From: USCg-Taylor sp050740455
GTDB lineage: Bacteria > Pseudomonadota > Gammaproteobacteria > JACCXJ01
Assembly (NCBI GenBank): GCA_050740455.1
Contig: JBOIDF010000003.1
Coordinates: 31,506-95,505, forward strand
Reading direction: 5' to 3'
Length of the DNA stretch: 64,000 bases
How positions within the stretch are numbered: position 1 is the first letter of the stretch; each line of letters starts with the position of its first letter. A program made the position numbers and the translations under genes. The notes under the pieces are model-generated. The model had not been told where the DNA came from and did not search any database. It worked only from the letters and a program-made list of their open reading frames with translations. Shown in pieces: positions 46,813 through 55,343 of the stretch.

Positions 46813-48153
46813 CTAAGCCACCTTTCGGTTGGGGTACCGCGTGCGTTTCTCAGTCAGCAGCTCGCGCACCCGGTTCTTGATCGCGATGAGCACCTCTTCG
46901 TCGCTCGGATACGGCGACTCGAAGGCCGGGCGCAACGTGATCGGCACATCGTCCATGCGATAGACCGTTCCCGACGTATTGATGCCATAGGTCGCGGTGG
47001 TGAAGGCGACCTTGGCCAACTGGGTGGTGTCGGTCGGTTTGGTGTCCAAGGCGATCACGGGGATGCGCTTCATGTGCTCGATGGCCGGGCGCGGAAAATT
47101 GGACGCAGGATCGCTGGCGATGATCATGGCCGCATCCGCTTCGCCGCGAGCGAGCAGATCGACTGTCGTGTACTCGCCGGGATTGAAGCGCGGGTAGCCG
47201 CGGCTGAAGTTGACCCCGAACGGATAGCCGGTCTGCCAGGAGACGACGTTGTCTGCCCCGGTGACATTGCCGTGGCCGCGCACGGGCTTGGCCACGAAGT
47301 GGGTAAATTCATTCAGGTCCGTGGCGAGCGCCAGCACGGCGCCGGAATTGAAATGCCGTCCGCGGGTCATCGTCAGCCCCATGCCGAAGAACAAGACCCC
47401 GTAGCGGCAACTCTTCATCCGCTGCGTCAGATCCTCCATGATCGCCAAGGGCACACCCGTGCGCTCTGCCAGGTTCGGATCGACCTTGCGGCCTTTGACA
47501 AACGCACGCAGGGCCCACAAAAGCTCGAAGTCATGTCCGGGTTTGACTTGGATGAAGAGGTCCGCCACCGGCGCGCTCGGCGTGCGCCGCACATCGACCA
47601 AGACCACGTAGCGGTCTTTCCTGCCATTGGGGATATAGCGTCCTTTCGGGGTGACCGCGTAGCGGGTGAAGTGGCGCGGATGCGATTCCGCGGGGTTACC
47701 GCCCCAGTAGATGACCAAGTCCGCGCGGTTCTTGATTTCACCCAGCGTGGCCGTGCTTTCGCCGACGCCTTGGAACGCGATGCCGGAGGGACCGTGGCAG
47801 ACCGAGGTGGTGGTGTCGATGTTGCCGTGCATGAGATCGCAGATCGCCACCGCCTGGCGCTGGGCCTCGCAGGTGGTGTCGCTCAAGCCGTAGATGATCG
47901 GCAGCCGCGCCGCGACGAGGATCTGCGCGGCGGCCTCGACCGCCTCCTCGGTGGTGGCGGCTTTGCCGTCGATCAAGGCGAACGGACGGTCTTCGCTAGT
48001 ATGTTCCGCGAACCAGGCGCGTCCGAGCGTGCACGCGTTCTTGGCCTTGGTGATGCGCTTCGCATCCAAATCGACCGTCAGATCCATGTCGTCGCACACG
48101 CAACCGCAAAAAGTGCAGGTGGCATGTTCCACTGTGCGAATATTGTCACTCAT
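46813..48153 (-). CDS. fhcB: Formylmethanofuran dehydrogenase subunit B (FwdB type, redox centre intact)
   Basis: A 446-residue FwdB-like protein. The N-terminus carries a [4Fe-4S] motif, CTFCGCVC (Cys13, Cys16, Cys20) with Cys41 in KNACTLG, and Cys119 in TSVCHGPSG aligns with the Mo/W-binding cysteine of archaeal FwdB. Downstream FwdB motifs are also present (EIKNRADLVIYWGGNP, SHPRHFTRY, RGHGNVTGADNV, IASDPASNFP). As I recall, FhcB of alphaproteobacterial methylotrophs has lost these ligands and serves only structurally, so this protein may be redox-competent. It is followed by fhcA after 14 bp and preceded by a FwdD-like gene. Confidence 0.93.
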   Translation of the reverse strand: MSDNIRTVEHATCTFCGCVCDDMDLTVDLDAKRITKAKNACTLGRAWFAEHTSEDRPFALIDGKAATTEEAVEAAAQILVAARLPIIYGLSDTTCEAQRQAVAICDLMHGNIDTTTSVCHGPSGIAFQGVGESTATLGEIKNRADLVIYWGGNPAESHPRHFTRYAVTPKGRYIPNGRKDRYVVLVDVRRTPSAPVADLFIQVKPGHDFELLWALRAFVKGRKVDPNLAERTGVPLAIMEDLTQRMKSCRYGVLFFGMGLTMTRGRHFNSGAVLALATDLNEFTHFVAKPVRGHGNVTGADNVVSWQTGYPFGVNFSRGYPRFNPGEYTTVDLLARGEADAAMIIASDPASNFPRPAIEHMKRIPVIALDTKPTDTTQLAKVAFTTATYGINTSGTVYRMDDVPITLRPAFESPYPSDEEVLIAIKNRVRELLTEKRTRYPNRKVA

Positions 48154-48217
48154 ATTTCACCTCGGAAATCCTACTATGATCGTTTAATCGGCGCCCGAAT
48201 AAACGGGCCGGATCGGA

Positions 48218-48574
48218 TCAAGGGACGGGGCCTTCGACAAGCTCCACGCTGACCTCGAAATTCTTGGACAAGGGCATACCGCTCCCCGCGGTATCGCCGC
48301 CCATGAGCTGAGAGCTGGGCGGGCCATAGGGGATAAACAACATGCCCGCGGGCAGGTCGGTGGGTTTGCGTCCCTTGCAGCGCACGACGGTCTCGCCGAT
48401 GTCCGTGCCTAAGCGCACCGCATCCCCGTCCTTGATCCCGAGCCGGGCCATGTCATCGGTGTTCATTTCCACCGTGGAGGTCACGTCCCGGTACTCTTTC
48501 TTGAGCTTCCCCGCGTTTAATGACGTGCCCTGCTTGTTGGTCCGTCCCGGAACCAGGATCATCATTTCGGCCAT
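48218..48574 (-). CDS. Molybdopterin dinucleotide-binding subunit, FwdD-like
   Basis: A 118-residue protein with the fold of the C-terminal molybdopterin-dinucleotide-binding domain of DMSO-reductase-family enzymes (FwdD in methanogens): LVPGRTNKQGTSLNAGKL, EMNTDDMARLGIKDGDAVRL, PAGMLFIPYGPPSSQLMGGD. I start at ATG 48574 (a TTG 6 bp earlier is in frame). It is the first gene of the fhc operon, 64 bp before fhcB, whose Mo/W cysteine is intact, so the two could together bind a pterin cofactor. Confidence 0.85.
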   Translation of the reverse strand: MAEMMILVPGRTNKQGTSLNAGKLKKEYRDVTSTVEMNTDDMARLGIKDGDAVRLGTDIGETVVRCKGRKPTDLPAGMLFIPYGPPSSQLMGGDTAGSGMPLSKNFEVSVELVEGPVP

Positions 48575-48659
48575 AGTCAATAGTTAATCACTGCGCCTCG
48601 AGAGGGTCGTCTCTCCGGCGCCGGGATGGCCTTCGCAAGGACTACATTTCGTGATCGCA

Positions 48660-48688
48660 CTTCTAACATTTCCCTGGTAAACCGTCAA
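48660..48688 (-). promoter_or_regulatory. Candidate promoter of the fhc operon
   Basis: TTGACG (48683-48688), 17 bp, and TAGAAG (48660-48665) on the minus strand, about 85 bp before the FwdD-like gene. The -35 box is good, the -10 weak. The 182-bp gap is shared with the divergent plus-strand methanopterin operon, whose own -10 may be the AT-rich TATTATAT near 48738. Confidence 0.4.
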
Positions 48689-48756
48689 CATTCTGCCGCG
48701 CCAATCAGGCGAGTCTGTGTTAGGTATCGGAGTCTTGGGTATTATATCATTAACCT

Positions 48757-49770
48757 ATGCCTGACCCTTCCGCAACGCCGCTACCGGAGCAGACGCTCGG
48801 CGCACAATACGATGGCCTGACCGTCACCGTGACCGCGCCGGCGCGCTTACACCTGGGCTTTATCGACATGAGCGGCGATCTCGGACGGCGGTTCGGGGGG
48901 CTCGGCTTGACCTTGAGCGGGATCCAGACGCGCCTGAGCGTCAGGCGCTCGCCGGGCATCTATGCTCAAGGTCCATCGAGCGGGCGCGCGGAGCAGTGCG
49001 CGCGGATGCTGCTGCGGACACTGGGCTTGAAGGGCGGGGTGTCGATTGCTATCGAGGAGGCCATCCCGGAACACGTGGGTCTCGGTTCGGGAACCCAATT
49101 GGCGTTGGCGATCTGCGCCGCGTTCGTACGCCTGTTCGATCTCGATAGTGGTTTGTATCAGCTTGCAAAACTCACCGAGCGGGGAGCGCGCTCGGGGATC
49201 GGCCTGGCTGCGTTCGAGAGCGGCGGGTTTCTTGTCGATGGCGGTCGCGGACGCGCGACGGTGATGCCGCCGGTGCTGTGTCAGGCCGCGTTTCCGCCGC
49301 CCTGGCGGATCCTGCTCATTTCCGATGAAGCCCGGACCGGGTTGAACGGCACCGAGGAGGCCGCGGCGTTTAAACAGATGCCGCCGATGGCCACGCAGGT
49401 ATCGGCGCATCTTTGCCGGGTGCTGTTGATGCAAGTCCTACCGGCCTTGGCCGAACAGGATTTCGACGCTTTCGGCGCCGGAATCACCGCGATTCAGGAG
49501 GCGGTCGGTGACTATTTCGCCCCCTACCAGGGCGGCCGTTATAGCAGTCCGCGAGTCGGGAAGGTGCTGCACTGGTTGCAGGACGAGGGCCTGCGAGCGG
49601 TGGGACAAAGTTCCTGGGGCCCAACCGGATTCGCGCTCGTCGACAGCGCTTCTCGCGCGCACGGCCTGTGGCAACGGGCCACCCAGGAATGGGGAGCGCC
49701 CTTAAGCTTCTCGGTCTGCGGCGGGCGCAATAGCGGCGCCGAGATCGGCGTGCGAAGAAGGGCAGCGTAA
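48757..49770 (+). CDS. Beta-ribofuranosylaminobenzene 5'-phosphate synthase-like protein
   Basis: A 337-residue GHMP-fold protein. The motif GLGSGTQLALAI (108-119) is the phosphate loop; APARLHLGFIDMSGDLGRRF and SSWGPTGFALV are family features. The enzyme joins p-aminobenzoate and PRPP with loss of CO2, the first committed step to the arylamine part of tetrahydromethanopterin. A pabB gene lies 8.6 kb downstream on the same strand. It is the first gene of the plus-strand operon, divergent from the fhc operon. Confidence 0.9.
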   Translation: MPDPSATPLPEQTLGAQYDGLTVTVTAPARLHLGFIDMSGDLGRRFGGLGLTLSGIQTRLSVRRSPGIYAQGPSSGRAEQCARMLLRTLGLKGGVSIAIEEAIPEHVGLGSGTQLALAICAAFVRLFDLDSGLYQLAKLTERGARSGIGLAAFESGGFLVDGGRGRATVMPPVLCQAAFPPPWRILLISDEARTGLNGTEEAAAFKQMPPMATQVSAHLCRVLLMQVLPALAEQDFDAFGAGITAIQEAVGDYFAPYQGGRYSSPRVGKVLHWLQDEGLRAVGQSSWGPTGFALVDSASRAHGLWQRATQEWGAPLSFSVCGGRNSGAEIGVRRRAA

Positions 49771-49831
49771 TTTCAAGAGTGAAATGGCGCTGGCCGCGAC
49801 CGTAAGCCAGCTTCCCTAAACGGACGGTAAA

Positions 49832-50740
49832 ATGAAAGACCCCTATTTATTACACATGTTCAACCCGACCAAGAACGTGAGCCCGTTTGACGTCAATATG
49901 GCCTATGAGGCGGAGTTCAACGGCGTTATTCCCTATACCAACGTTACGCTGGACGATATCCGCCCGTTGACCCAAGATACCATCTTTTCCCGTAGCCCCG
50001 CGGGCGTGAAACGGACCGGTATCTTTATCGGCGGCCGCGACTTCGGGCTCGCGATAGATATGTTGGAGGCGGCGAAAACGGCCATGGTGCCGCCCTTCGA
50101 GGTTTCCGTATTCGCCGATCCGAGCGGGGCGATTACCACCGCCGCGGCGCTCATGGCCTGCGTCGAGGCGGCCCTTAGAAAAAACGGCCGCGCGCAGGGA
50201 TTGTCCGGCGCCAATGTGTATATCTTCGGGGGGACGGGACCCGTCGGGGTGTGCGCGGGAATACTGGGAGCGAACAGCGGCGCGAATGTGTTTCTCACGA
50301 GCCAGCGCGGTGCCGAGGCCGCCAGGAAGGCGGCGGCGCCCTACAACCAACGTTACGGTGTCGAACTTCAGGGCGCCGACAGCAGCAATGACGCGGCCAT
50401 ACGCGTGTTTCTACCGCGGGCACATGCGGTCGTCGGCGCCGCCAAAGCAGGGTGTCAAGTGCTATCGCGCGCTCAACTCGGGGCCGCGGCTGAGCTTCTG
50501 GTGGCAGCCGACGTAAACGCGGTGCCCCCGGCCGGGATCGAGGGCGTCGGCGTCAATGACAAGGGCAAGGCGCTTGAATCGACTCCGGCCAAGGCCCTCG
50601 GTTTCGGCGCCTTGGCGATCGGCAATGTCAAATACCAGGTTCATTATCGCCTGTTTCAACTCATGATTCAGGCGCCGAAACCAGTGTATCTAGATCACCT
50701 CAAGGCATTTGAAGTGGCCCGGGAGATCGCCGCTGGCTGA
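49832..50740 (+). CDS. mtdB: NAD(P)-dependent methylenetetrahydromethanopterin dehydrogenase MtdB
   Basis: A 302-residue Rossmann-fold dehydrogenase. The nucleotide motif FGGTGPVGVCAGIL is at 132-145, and HMFNPTKNVSPFDVNMAYEA and SVFADPSGAITTAAAL are typical of MtdB/MtdA-type enzymes. It oxidises methylene- to methenyl-tetrahydromethanopterin. MtdB rather than MtdA is favoured by the setting beside mch and fae. The next gene overlaps its end. Confidence 0.92.
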   Translation: MKDPYLLHMFNPTKNVSPFDVNMAYEAEFNGVIPYTNVTLDDIRPLTQDTIFSRSPAGVKRTGIFIGGRDFGLAIDMLEAAKTAMVPPFEVSVFADPSGAITTAAALMACVEAALRKNGRAQGLSGANVYIFGGTGPVGVCAGILGANSGANVFLTSQRGAEAARKAAAPYNQRYGVELQGADSSNDAAIRVFLPRAHAVVGAAKAGCQVLSRAQLGAAAELLVAADVNAVPPAGIEGVGVNDKGKALESTPAKALGFGALAIGNVKYQVHYRLFQLMIQAPKPVYLDHLKAFEVAREIAAG

Positions 50741-51830
50741 GTCCGCTTACCTCATCATCGGCCAATCGGGCCGGGCTCTCGCCCAGTCCGCGCAGCGGAG
50801 CCGTGCCGCGGTGCATGTAGTCGATCTTTTCGCCGACTGCGATACGCACGCGTGCGCGCGGAGCGTAGCGCGTGTTCGTCCGGGACCGCAAGGCTTCGAC
50901 CGTGAAGCCTTATGCGCCGCGATCGAACGAGTGGGTGCGCGCGATCGGATCGCAGGCGTGGTCGCCGGCAGCGGTTTCGAACAGGACCCAACGCTGTTGG
51001 ACGCGCTGCCGGGGGGCGCGGAGTTACTCGGTAACGCGGCGGAGATTGTGCGTTCTGTCAAAGAACCCGCAAGTTTTTTCGGCGCCCTGTCGCGGCTGGG
51101 GATCCCGTATCCGGAAACACGTTCGAGCCCCGCTGGCGACGCGCGCGGGTGGTTACGGAAGCGCGTCGGCGGCTCGGGCGGCATGCATGTCCTGCCTCTG
51201 GGAGCGGATGGCCAATGTTCGCCGGGGCATTTTTTGCAGCGCGCCGTCGGCGGGCGGGTCCATTCGGTGGTTTTCGCGGCGAACGGGCGCAGAGCGACGA
51301 TCGTCGGCTATAACGCCATCTGGCAGGAGCCTGGCAGGTTTACGTATCGTGGCGCGATCGCGGATCGAAGTTTACCGGCACGTGTGCGTACGCATCTGGC
51401 GGAGGCTATCCCGGAGCTTACCGCGGCGTTTGGGTTGCGCGGTCTTTGCGGCGCGGATTTCGTTGTCGATGATGACGATCGCTGGACTCTGCTCGAGATC
51501 AACCCGCGTCCGACCGCGAGCTTTGAATTGCACGAGAGGGAAGGCGGATTATTCGCTGTCCACGTCGATGCCTGCCGCGGACGACTGCCGGTCCGGATAA
51601 GCGCACAAGGAAAAAAGATCGCCGCGGTGCGGGTTCTCTACGCGCCGCACACGCTGCGGATCCCACACCTATGGCCCCGCTGGAGCCGTGATCGACCGGC
51701 TCCGGGTATACGGGTGCGCGCGGGCGAGCCGATCTGCACGGTGCACGCAGCGGGGTGTGACCCGGGCGCCGTGACTCGCCTCTTGGATACCCGTTGTCAA
51801 AAGTTGATGGCGGCGCTTACAGCGGGCTAG
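50709..51830 (+). CDS. ATP-grasp ligase of the C1/H4MPT cluster, unassigned
   Basis: A protein of up to 373 residues with an ATP-grasp fold: central RKRVGGSGGMHV (ATP lysine and glycine-rich loop) and GADFVVDDDDRWTLLEINPR near residue 252-271, where NPR is the metal-binding end. It resembles the predicted ATP-dependent carboligase COG2232, one of the conserved genes that travel with methanopterin-linked C1 genes in methylotrophs. Its substrate is not known to me. The start is uncertain: TTG 50709, overlapping mtdB by 32 bp, or CTG 50733. mch follows after 15 bp. Confidence 0.8.
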   Translation: MKWPGRSPLAESAYLIIGQSGRALAQSAQRSRAAVHVVDLFADCDTHACARSVARVRPGPQGFDREALCAAIERVGARDRIAGVVAGSGFEQDPTLLDALPGGAELLGNAAEIVRSVKEPASFFGALSRLGIPYPETRSSPAGDARGWLRKRVGGSGGMHVLPLGADGQCSPGHFLQRAVGGRVHSVVFAANGRRATIVGYNAIWQEPGRFTYRGAIADRSLPARVRTHLAEAIPELTAAFGLRGLCGADFVVDDDDRWTLLEINPRPTASFELHEREGGLFAVHVDACRGRLPVRISAQGKKIAAVRVLYAPHTLRIPHLWPRWSRDRPAPGIRVRAGEPICTVHAAGCDPGAVTRLLDTRCQKLMAALTAG

Positions 51831-51845
51831 AAACGGAGCAACGGC

Positions 51846-52826
51846 ATGCAATTAATAAAGATGAATCACCAACCCGGTGTGAATGCCCTAGCGCAGCCTT
51901 TGGTGCAAGCTCTGATCGCCGATGCCGCGGCGCTGAGATTGGCGGTGGATAACTTAACGAACGGGACTGTCGTTGTGGACGCCGGAATCGCGGTTTTGGG
52001 CGGGATCGAGGCCGGGCGCCGCATCGCCGAGATCTGTCTGGGCGGCCTCGGGCGGGTCAGTATCCGCGCCGGGGGGGGCTTTTCCCATTCGCCGTGGCAG
52101 CTTGATGTGTATAGCTCGAACCCGGTGCTGGCCTGCTTGGCGAGCCAATACGCGGGGTGGAGCCTCGAATACGGGGAGGGCAAGGGTGCCTTCAAAGCCT
52201 TGGGATCGGGTCCGGCCCGGGCCATCGGCAGCCACGAGCCTCTGTTTCAAGAGCTCGGGTATCGAGACGCTTTCGACCAGGCCTGTTTGGTCTTGGAGGT
52301 CAAGGAACGGCCTCCGGTCGAAATCGCCGAAAAAGTCGCAAATGCCTGCGCCATCAGACCCCAGGATCTGACCTTGATCCTCACGCCCACCACCAGCCTA
52401 TGCGGGGCGGTGCAAGTCGTGGCGCGTTCCCTCGAGGTGTCGTTGCATCGGGTGCACACGCTTGGCTTCCCGCTATCCGCGATCGTCGATGGTATGGCGA
52501 CGGCGCCGATCTGTCCACCGTCCAAGGACTTCATTGTCGCGATGGGCCGAACCAACGATGCCATCATGTATGGGGGCTACGTCAAGCTCTATGTTGACTG
52601 CGGTGATAGCGATGCGGAGGATCTGGCTCGCAAGCTGCCGAGCAGTTCCTCGCGTGACTACGGGAAACCTTTTGCCGAGATATTCAAGAATTACAAGTAT
52701 AATTTCTATGCGATCGATCCGGGGCTGTTCAGCCCGGCGCGGATCTCGATAACCTCGCTCAGGAACGGAAAGACCTACCACGGCGGCCAATTCAACGAAG
52801 CCTTGCTCGATCAGTCCTTCTCTTAA
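51846..52826 (+). CDS. mch: Methenyltetrahydromethanopterin cyclohydrolase
   Basis: A 326-residue Mch. The N-terminus MNHQPGVNALAQPLVQALI and the segments SIRAGGGFSHSPW, LDVYSSNPVLACLASQYAG, LSPARISITSLRNGKTYHGG match the family. It hydrolyses methenyl- to formyl-tetrahydromethanopterin, between MtdB and FhcD. An AACGGAG-like site precedes the ATG. The following ligase gene starts 5 bp after its stop. Confidence 0.95.
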   Translation: MQLIKMNHQPGVNALAQPLVQALIADAAALRLAVDNLTNGTVVVDAGIAVLGGIEAGRRIAEICLGGLGRVSIRAGGGFSHSPWQLDVYSSNPVLACLASQYAGWSLEYGEGKGAFKALGSGPARAIGSHEPLFQELGYRDAFDQACLVLEVKERPPVEIAEKVANACAIRPQDLTLILTPTTSLCGAVQVVARSLEVSLHRVHTLGFPLSAIVDGMATAPICPPSKDFIVAMGRTNDAIMYGGYVKLYVDCGDSDAEDLARKLPSSSSRDYGKPFAEIFKNYKYNFYAIDPGLFSPARISITSLRNGKTYHGGQFNEALLDQSFS

Positions 52827-52831
52827 TTTCT

Positions 52832-53740
52832 ATGCCCTGCGTGGCTATCGTCACCGATGATCCCGGTTGGCACGGGGCGGTATTGAAACGCGCCCTCGAA
52901 GCGCGGGGTTTCGAGTGCCGCGCGGTGTCCCTGACGGCATGCCGGTTCGATCTCAATCGTCCGAAGCCGGTCGTCATCCCGGGATTCGAACGTGAGCAAC
53001 CCGCGGGGGTGTTTATACGCGGTGTCCCCGGGGGTACCTTGGAACAGGTCATCCTGCGGCTTGATCTCCTCCATGCCCTGCGAGAGATCGGAGTCGTGGT
53101 TTACAACGACGGGCGCGCCATCGAGCGTACGGTCGACAAGGCGATGACCAGCTTTTTGCTCAAACGAGCCGGGATCCCGACGCCCGACACCTGGGTACTC
53201 GAAGCCGAGTCGGAAGCGCGCGCACTGGTCGCACGCGAGCTGGCGAGAAATACGCCGCTGGTGATGAAACCCTTGTTCGGCTCCCAGGGGGCCGGTGTCA
53301 CCTTGGTCGATCGCCCCGAAGCCTTACCGGATCCGGAAGCCTTCGGCCAGGTTTATTACCTCCAGAGATATATCGACAGCCGCGACAGCGCATGGCGCGA
53401 TTGGCGAGTGTTAGTGATTGATGGCCACGCTGTGGCGGTGATGCAGCGCCGCAGCGCGCACTGGATCACCAATCGGGCGCGCGGGGGCCGTTGCTTTGCC
53501 GTCCCTCTCGATGCGCCGCTCGGCATGCTGGCCGAGGAAGCCGCGCGGGCGGTGGTCATCGATTACGCCGGCGTCGATTTGATGCAGGACCGGGACGGGC
53601 GTTTCTTGGTCACCGAGATCAACAGCGTTCCGGCCTGGCAGGGCTTGCAGGGCGTCACGAGCTTCGATATCGCCGAACGGCTCGTGGACCATTTTCTGTC
53701 GTGCATGGACGCGGTCCGGGCCCGCCCCGCCGTGGCGTAG
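52832..53740 (+). CDS. RimK/MptN-like ATP-grasp ligase
   Basis: A 302-residue RimK-type ATP-grasp protein. Signature segments are VDKAMTSFLLKRAGIPTPDT, LVMKPLFGSQGAGVTLVD, YYLQRYIDS, and a C-terminal GVDLMQDRDGRFLVTEINSV with the metal-binding EIN. Homologues include MptN, the tetrahydromethanopterin:glutamate ligase of methanogens, and a conserved gene of methylotroph C1 clusters, so a glutamyl addition to the cofactor is likely but not proven. It sits between mch and the CitG-like gene. Confidence 0.85.
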   Translation: MPCVAIVTDDPGWHGAVLKRALEARGFECRAVSLTACRFDLNRPKPVVIPGFEREQPAGVFIRGVPGGTLEQVILRLDLLHALREIGVVVYNDGRAIERTVDKAMTSFLLKRAGIPTPDTWVLEAESEARALVARELARNTPLVMKPLFGSQGAGVTLVDRPEALPDPEAFGQVYYLQRYIDSRDSAWRDWRVLVIDGHAVAVMQRRSAHWITNRARGGRCFAVPLDAPLGMLAEEAARAVVIDYAGVDLMQDRDGRFLVTEINSVPAWQGLQGVTSFDIAERLVDHFLSCMDAVRARPAVA

Positions 53741-53747
53741 ATTCATC

Positions 53748-54680
53748 ATGATCCGCATTGCCGCGCCCGCGGTCGCCGAGGTTGTGCTCTGGAGCTGCTG
53801 GCTGGATCTCGAGGCATTGAAGCCGGGCAACGTCAGCGTGCAGGCGCCCGGTCACGGAATGAGCGCCGCCGATTTTATTCGTAGCGCCGAAGCGGCGGCG
53901 CCGTTGCTCTGTGCGCAGGATTCGAGCGTTGGCGAACGCATCCTGCGTAGCATTGAAGCAACGCAGCGGGCCGTCGGATGTAACACCAATCTGGGCATCG
54001 TGCTGCTATGCGCGCCGCTGGTACATTCTGTCCTCATGGAATCGCCGGAAGGGCGGCTGCGGCCGCGGCTCAAAGCGGTACTGCGCTCGCTGACACACGA
54101 TGACACAAGTCGGGTCTTTGCCGCGATCGCGCTCGCCGCGCCCGCGGGGCTTGGCCGGCGTGAGCGTTACGATGTGCACAGCGATCCCACCGTTAGCTTG
54201 TGCAGAGCGATGGCCGAAGCTCAGACCTGGGATAGGATCGCCTTCCAATACGCTAACGATTTTATTGAGATTTTTGACATCGGCGTGGCCTGTATTGAGC
54301 GCTACATCAAGCCGGGGTGCAACGATGCGATGGCGCTCCAGTGGGCGACCGTGGCCTGTTACTTACGCTTTCTGGCCGCGTTCCCGGACAGTCATATCGA
54401 GCGCAAATTCGGACCGGAACGGGCTGAAGGGGTACGCCGAAGTGCAAAAGGAGTGGAATCCCGGTTCAAGGCGTGCGAAAATTTAATCAATGCAATGCCT
54501 TTGTTGCAGGAATTCGATAATAATTTAAAACGGGCGGGGCTCAATCCCGGGACCAGCGCAGATTTGACCGTGGCGAGTCTGCTAGCGTTTCATTTAGAAT
54601 ACCTCCTGGCGGGGCTCAATAGCGATCAGGGTGTTGCGGCCGCAATAGCTCGGGGTGAGATCCTTTTCCGTAATAAATAA
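53748..54680 (+). CDS. CitG-like protein (triphosphoribosyl-dephospho-CoA synthase family)
   Basis: A 310-residue all-helical protein of the CitG family: LEALKPGNVSVQAPGHGMSA, TNLGIVLLCAPLVH, RYDVHSDPTVSLC and LNPGTSADLTVASLLAFHLE. CitG enzymes use ATP to make a CoA-derived prosthetic group, but a paralogue is a standard member of methylotroph C1 clusters (orf7) where it is thought to act in methanopterin or methanofuran synthesis. Its reaction there is not known to me. It overlaps no neighbour and precedes fae by 75 bp. Confidence 0.85.
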   Translation: MIRIAAPAVAEVVLWSCWLDLEALKPGNVSVQAPGHGMSAADFIRSAEAAAPLLCAQDSSVGERILRSIEATQRAVGCNTNLGIVLLCAPLVHSVLMESPEGRLRPRLKAVLRSLTHDDTSRVFAAIALAAPAGLGRRERYDVHSDPTVSLCRAMAEAQTWDRIAFQYANDFIEIFDIGVACIERYIKPGCNDAMALQWATVACYLRFLAAFPDSHIERKFGPERAEGVRRSAKGVESRFKACENLINAMPLLQEFDNNLKRAGLNPGTSADLTVASLLAFHLEYLLAGLNSDQGVAAAIARGEILFRNK

Positions 54681-54755
54681 AGGTGGCAAGCGATGTCTAT
54701 CTTCAGAACACTTGTCGGACAAACATCAACTGGAGAAGCAATAGGAGCTAAAACT

Positions 54756-55265
54756 ATGGCAGTCGTTGACAGAGTATTAGTGGGGGAATCCTTGGTCGGG
54801 GATGGCAACGAGATCGCGCACGTCGATCTCATCATGGGACCGCGGGGCAGCGCCGTTGAGGCCGCGTTCTGCAATGCCTTGACCAACCAGAAGGACGGGT
54901 GCAGCACCTTGCTGGCAGTGGTAGCGCCAAACTTACCGTGTAAACCCAACACCATCCTTTTTAACAAGGTCACCATCAAGGGCGCCAAACAAGCCGTGCA
55001 GATGTTCGGTCCCGCGCAACGTGCGGTCGCCATGGCCGTCGTTGATTCGGTCCAAAGCGGTATTATCCCCGCCAGCGAAGCGGATGATATCTTTATCTGC
55101 GTGGGCGTGTTCATTCACTGGGAAGCCGAGGACGACAACAAGATCCAGGACTTCAACTTCCAGGCCACCAAGGAGTCCATCGAACGCGCGATCAAGCGGA
55201 TGCCGAAGGCCATGGACGTCGTCGCCAAGAAGAACACGGCACACCCCTTCGCCGCCCACGTCTAA
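54756..55265 (+). CDS. fae: Formaldehyde-activating enzyme
   Basis: A 169-residue Fae. The conserved histidine lies in VGDGNEIAHVDLIMGPRG; NLPCKPNTILFNKVTIKGAK and AVQMFGPAQRAVAMAV are family blocks. Fae condenses formaldehyde with tetrahydromethanopterin, the pathway entry. ATG 54756 has a good AGGAG site and gives the usual length; an in-frame ATG at 54693 with its own site would add 21 residues. A strong terminator follows 38 bp after the stop. Confidence 0.96.
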   Translation: MAVVDRVLVGESLVGDGNEIAHVDLIMGPRGSAVEAAFCNALTNQKDGCSTLLAVVAPNLPCKPNTILFNKVTIKGAKQAVQMFGPAQRAVAMAVVDSVQSGIIPASEADDIFICVGVFIHWEAEDDNKIQDFNFQATKESIERAIKRMPKAMDVVAKKNTAHPFAAHV

Positions 55266-55303
55266 CGGACAACCGTGTCTTGCCGACACGGCGCTGATTG
55301 TGA

Positions 55304-55338
55304 CATGCCCCGGTAGCCAATACCGGGGCATGTTTTTT
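55304..55338 (+). terminator. Intrinsic terminator after fae
   Basis: CATGCCCCGGTA (55304-55315), a 5-nt loop, the exact complement (55321-55332) and T6. A perfect 12-bp stem, so the fae transcript mostly ends here and the downstream ligase-mfnF-pabB-mfnE genes need their own or read-through transcription. Confidence 0.92.
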
Positions 55339-55343
55339 CCGAC

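Noticed and set aside
45746..48252. Long plus-strand frames opposite fhcA and fhcB
   Set aside because: Antisense shadows; the minus strand carries intact family motifs and the operon spacing.
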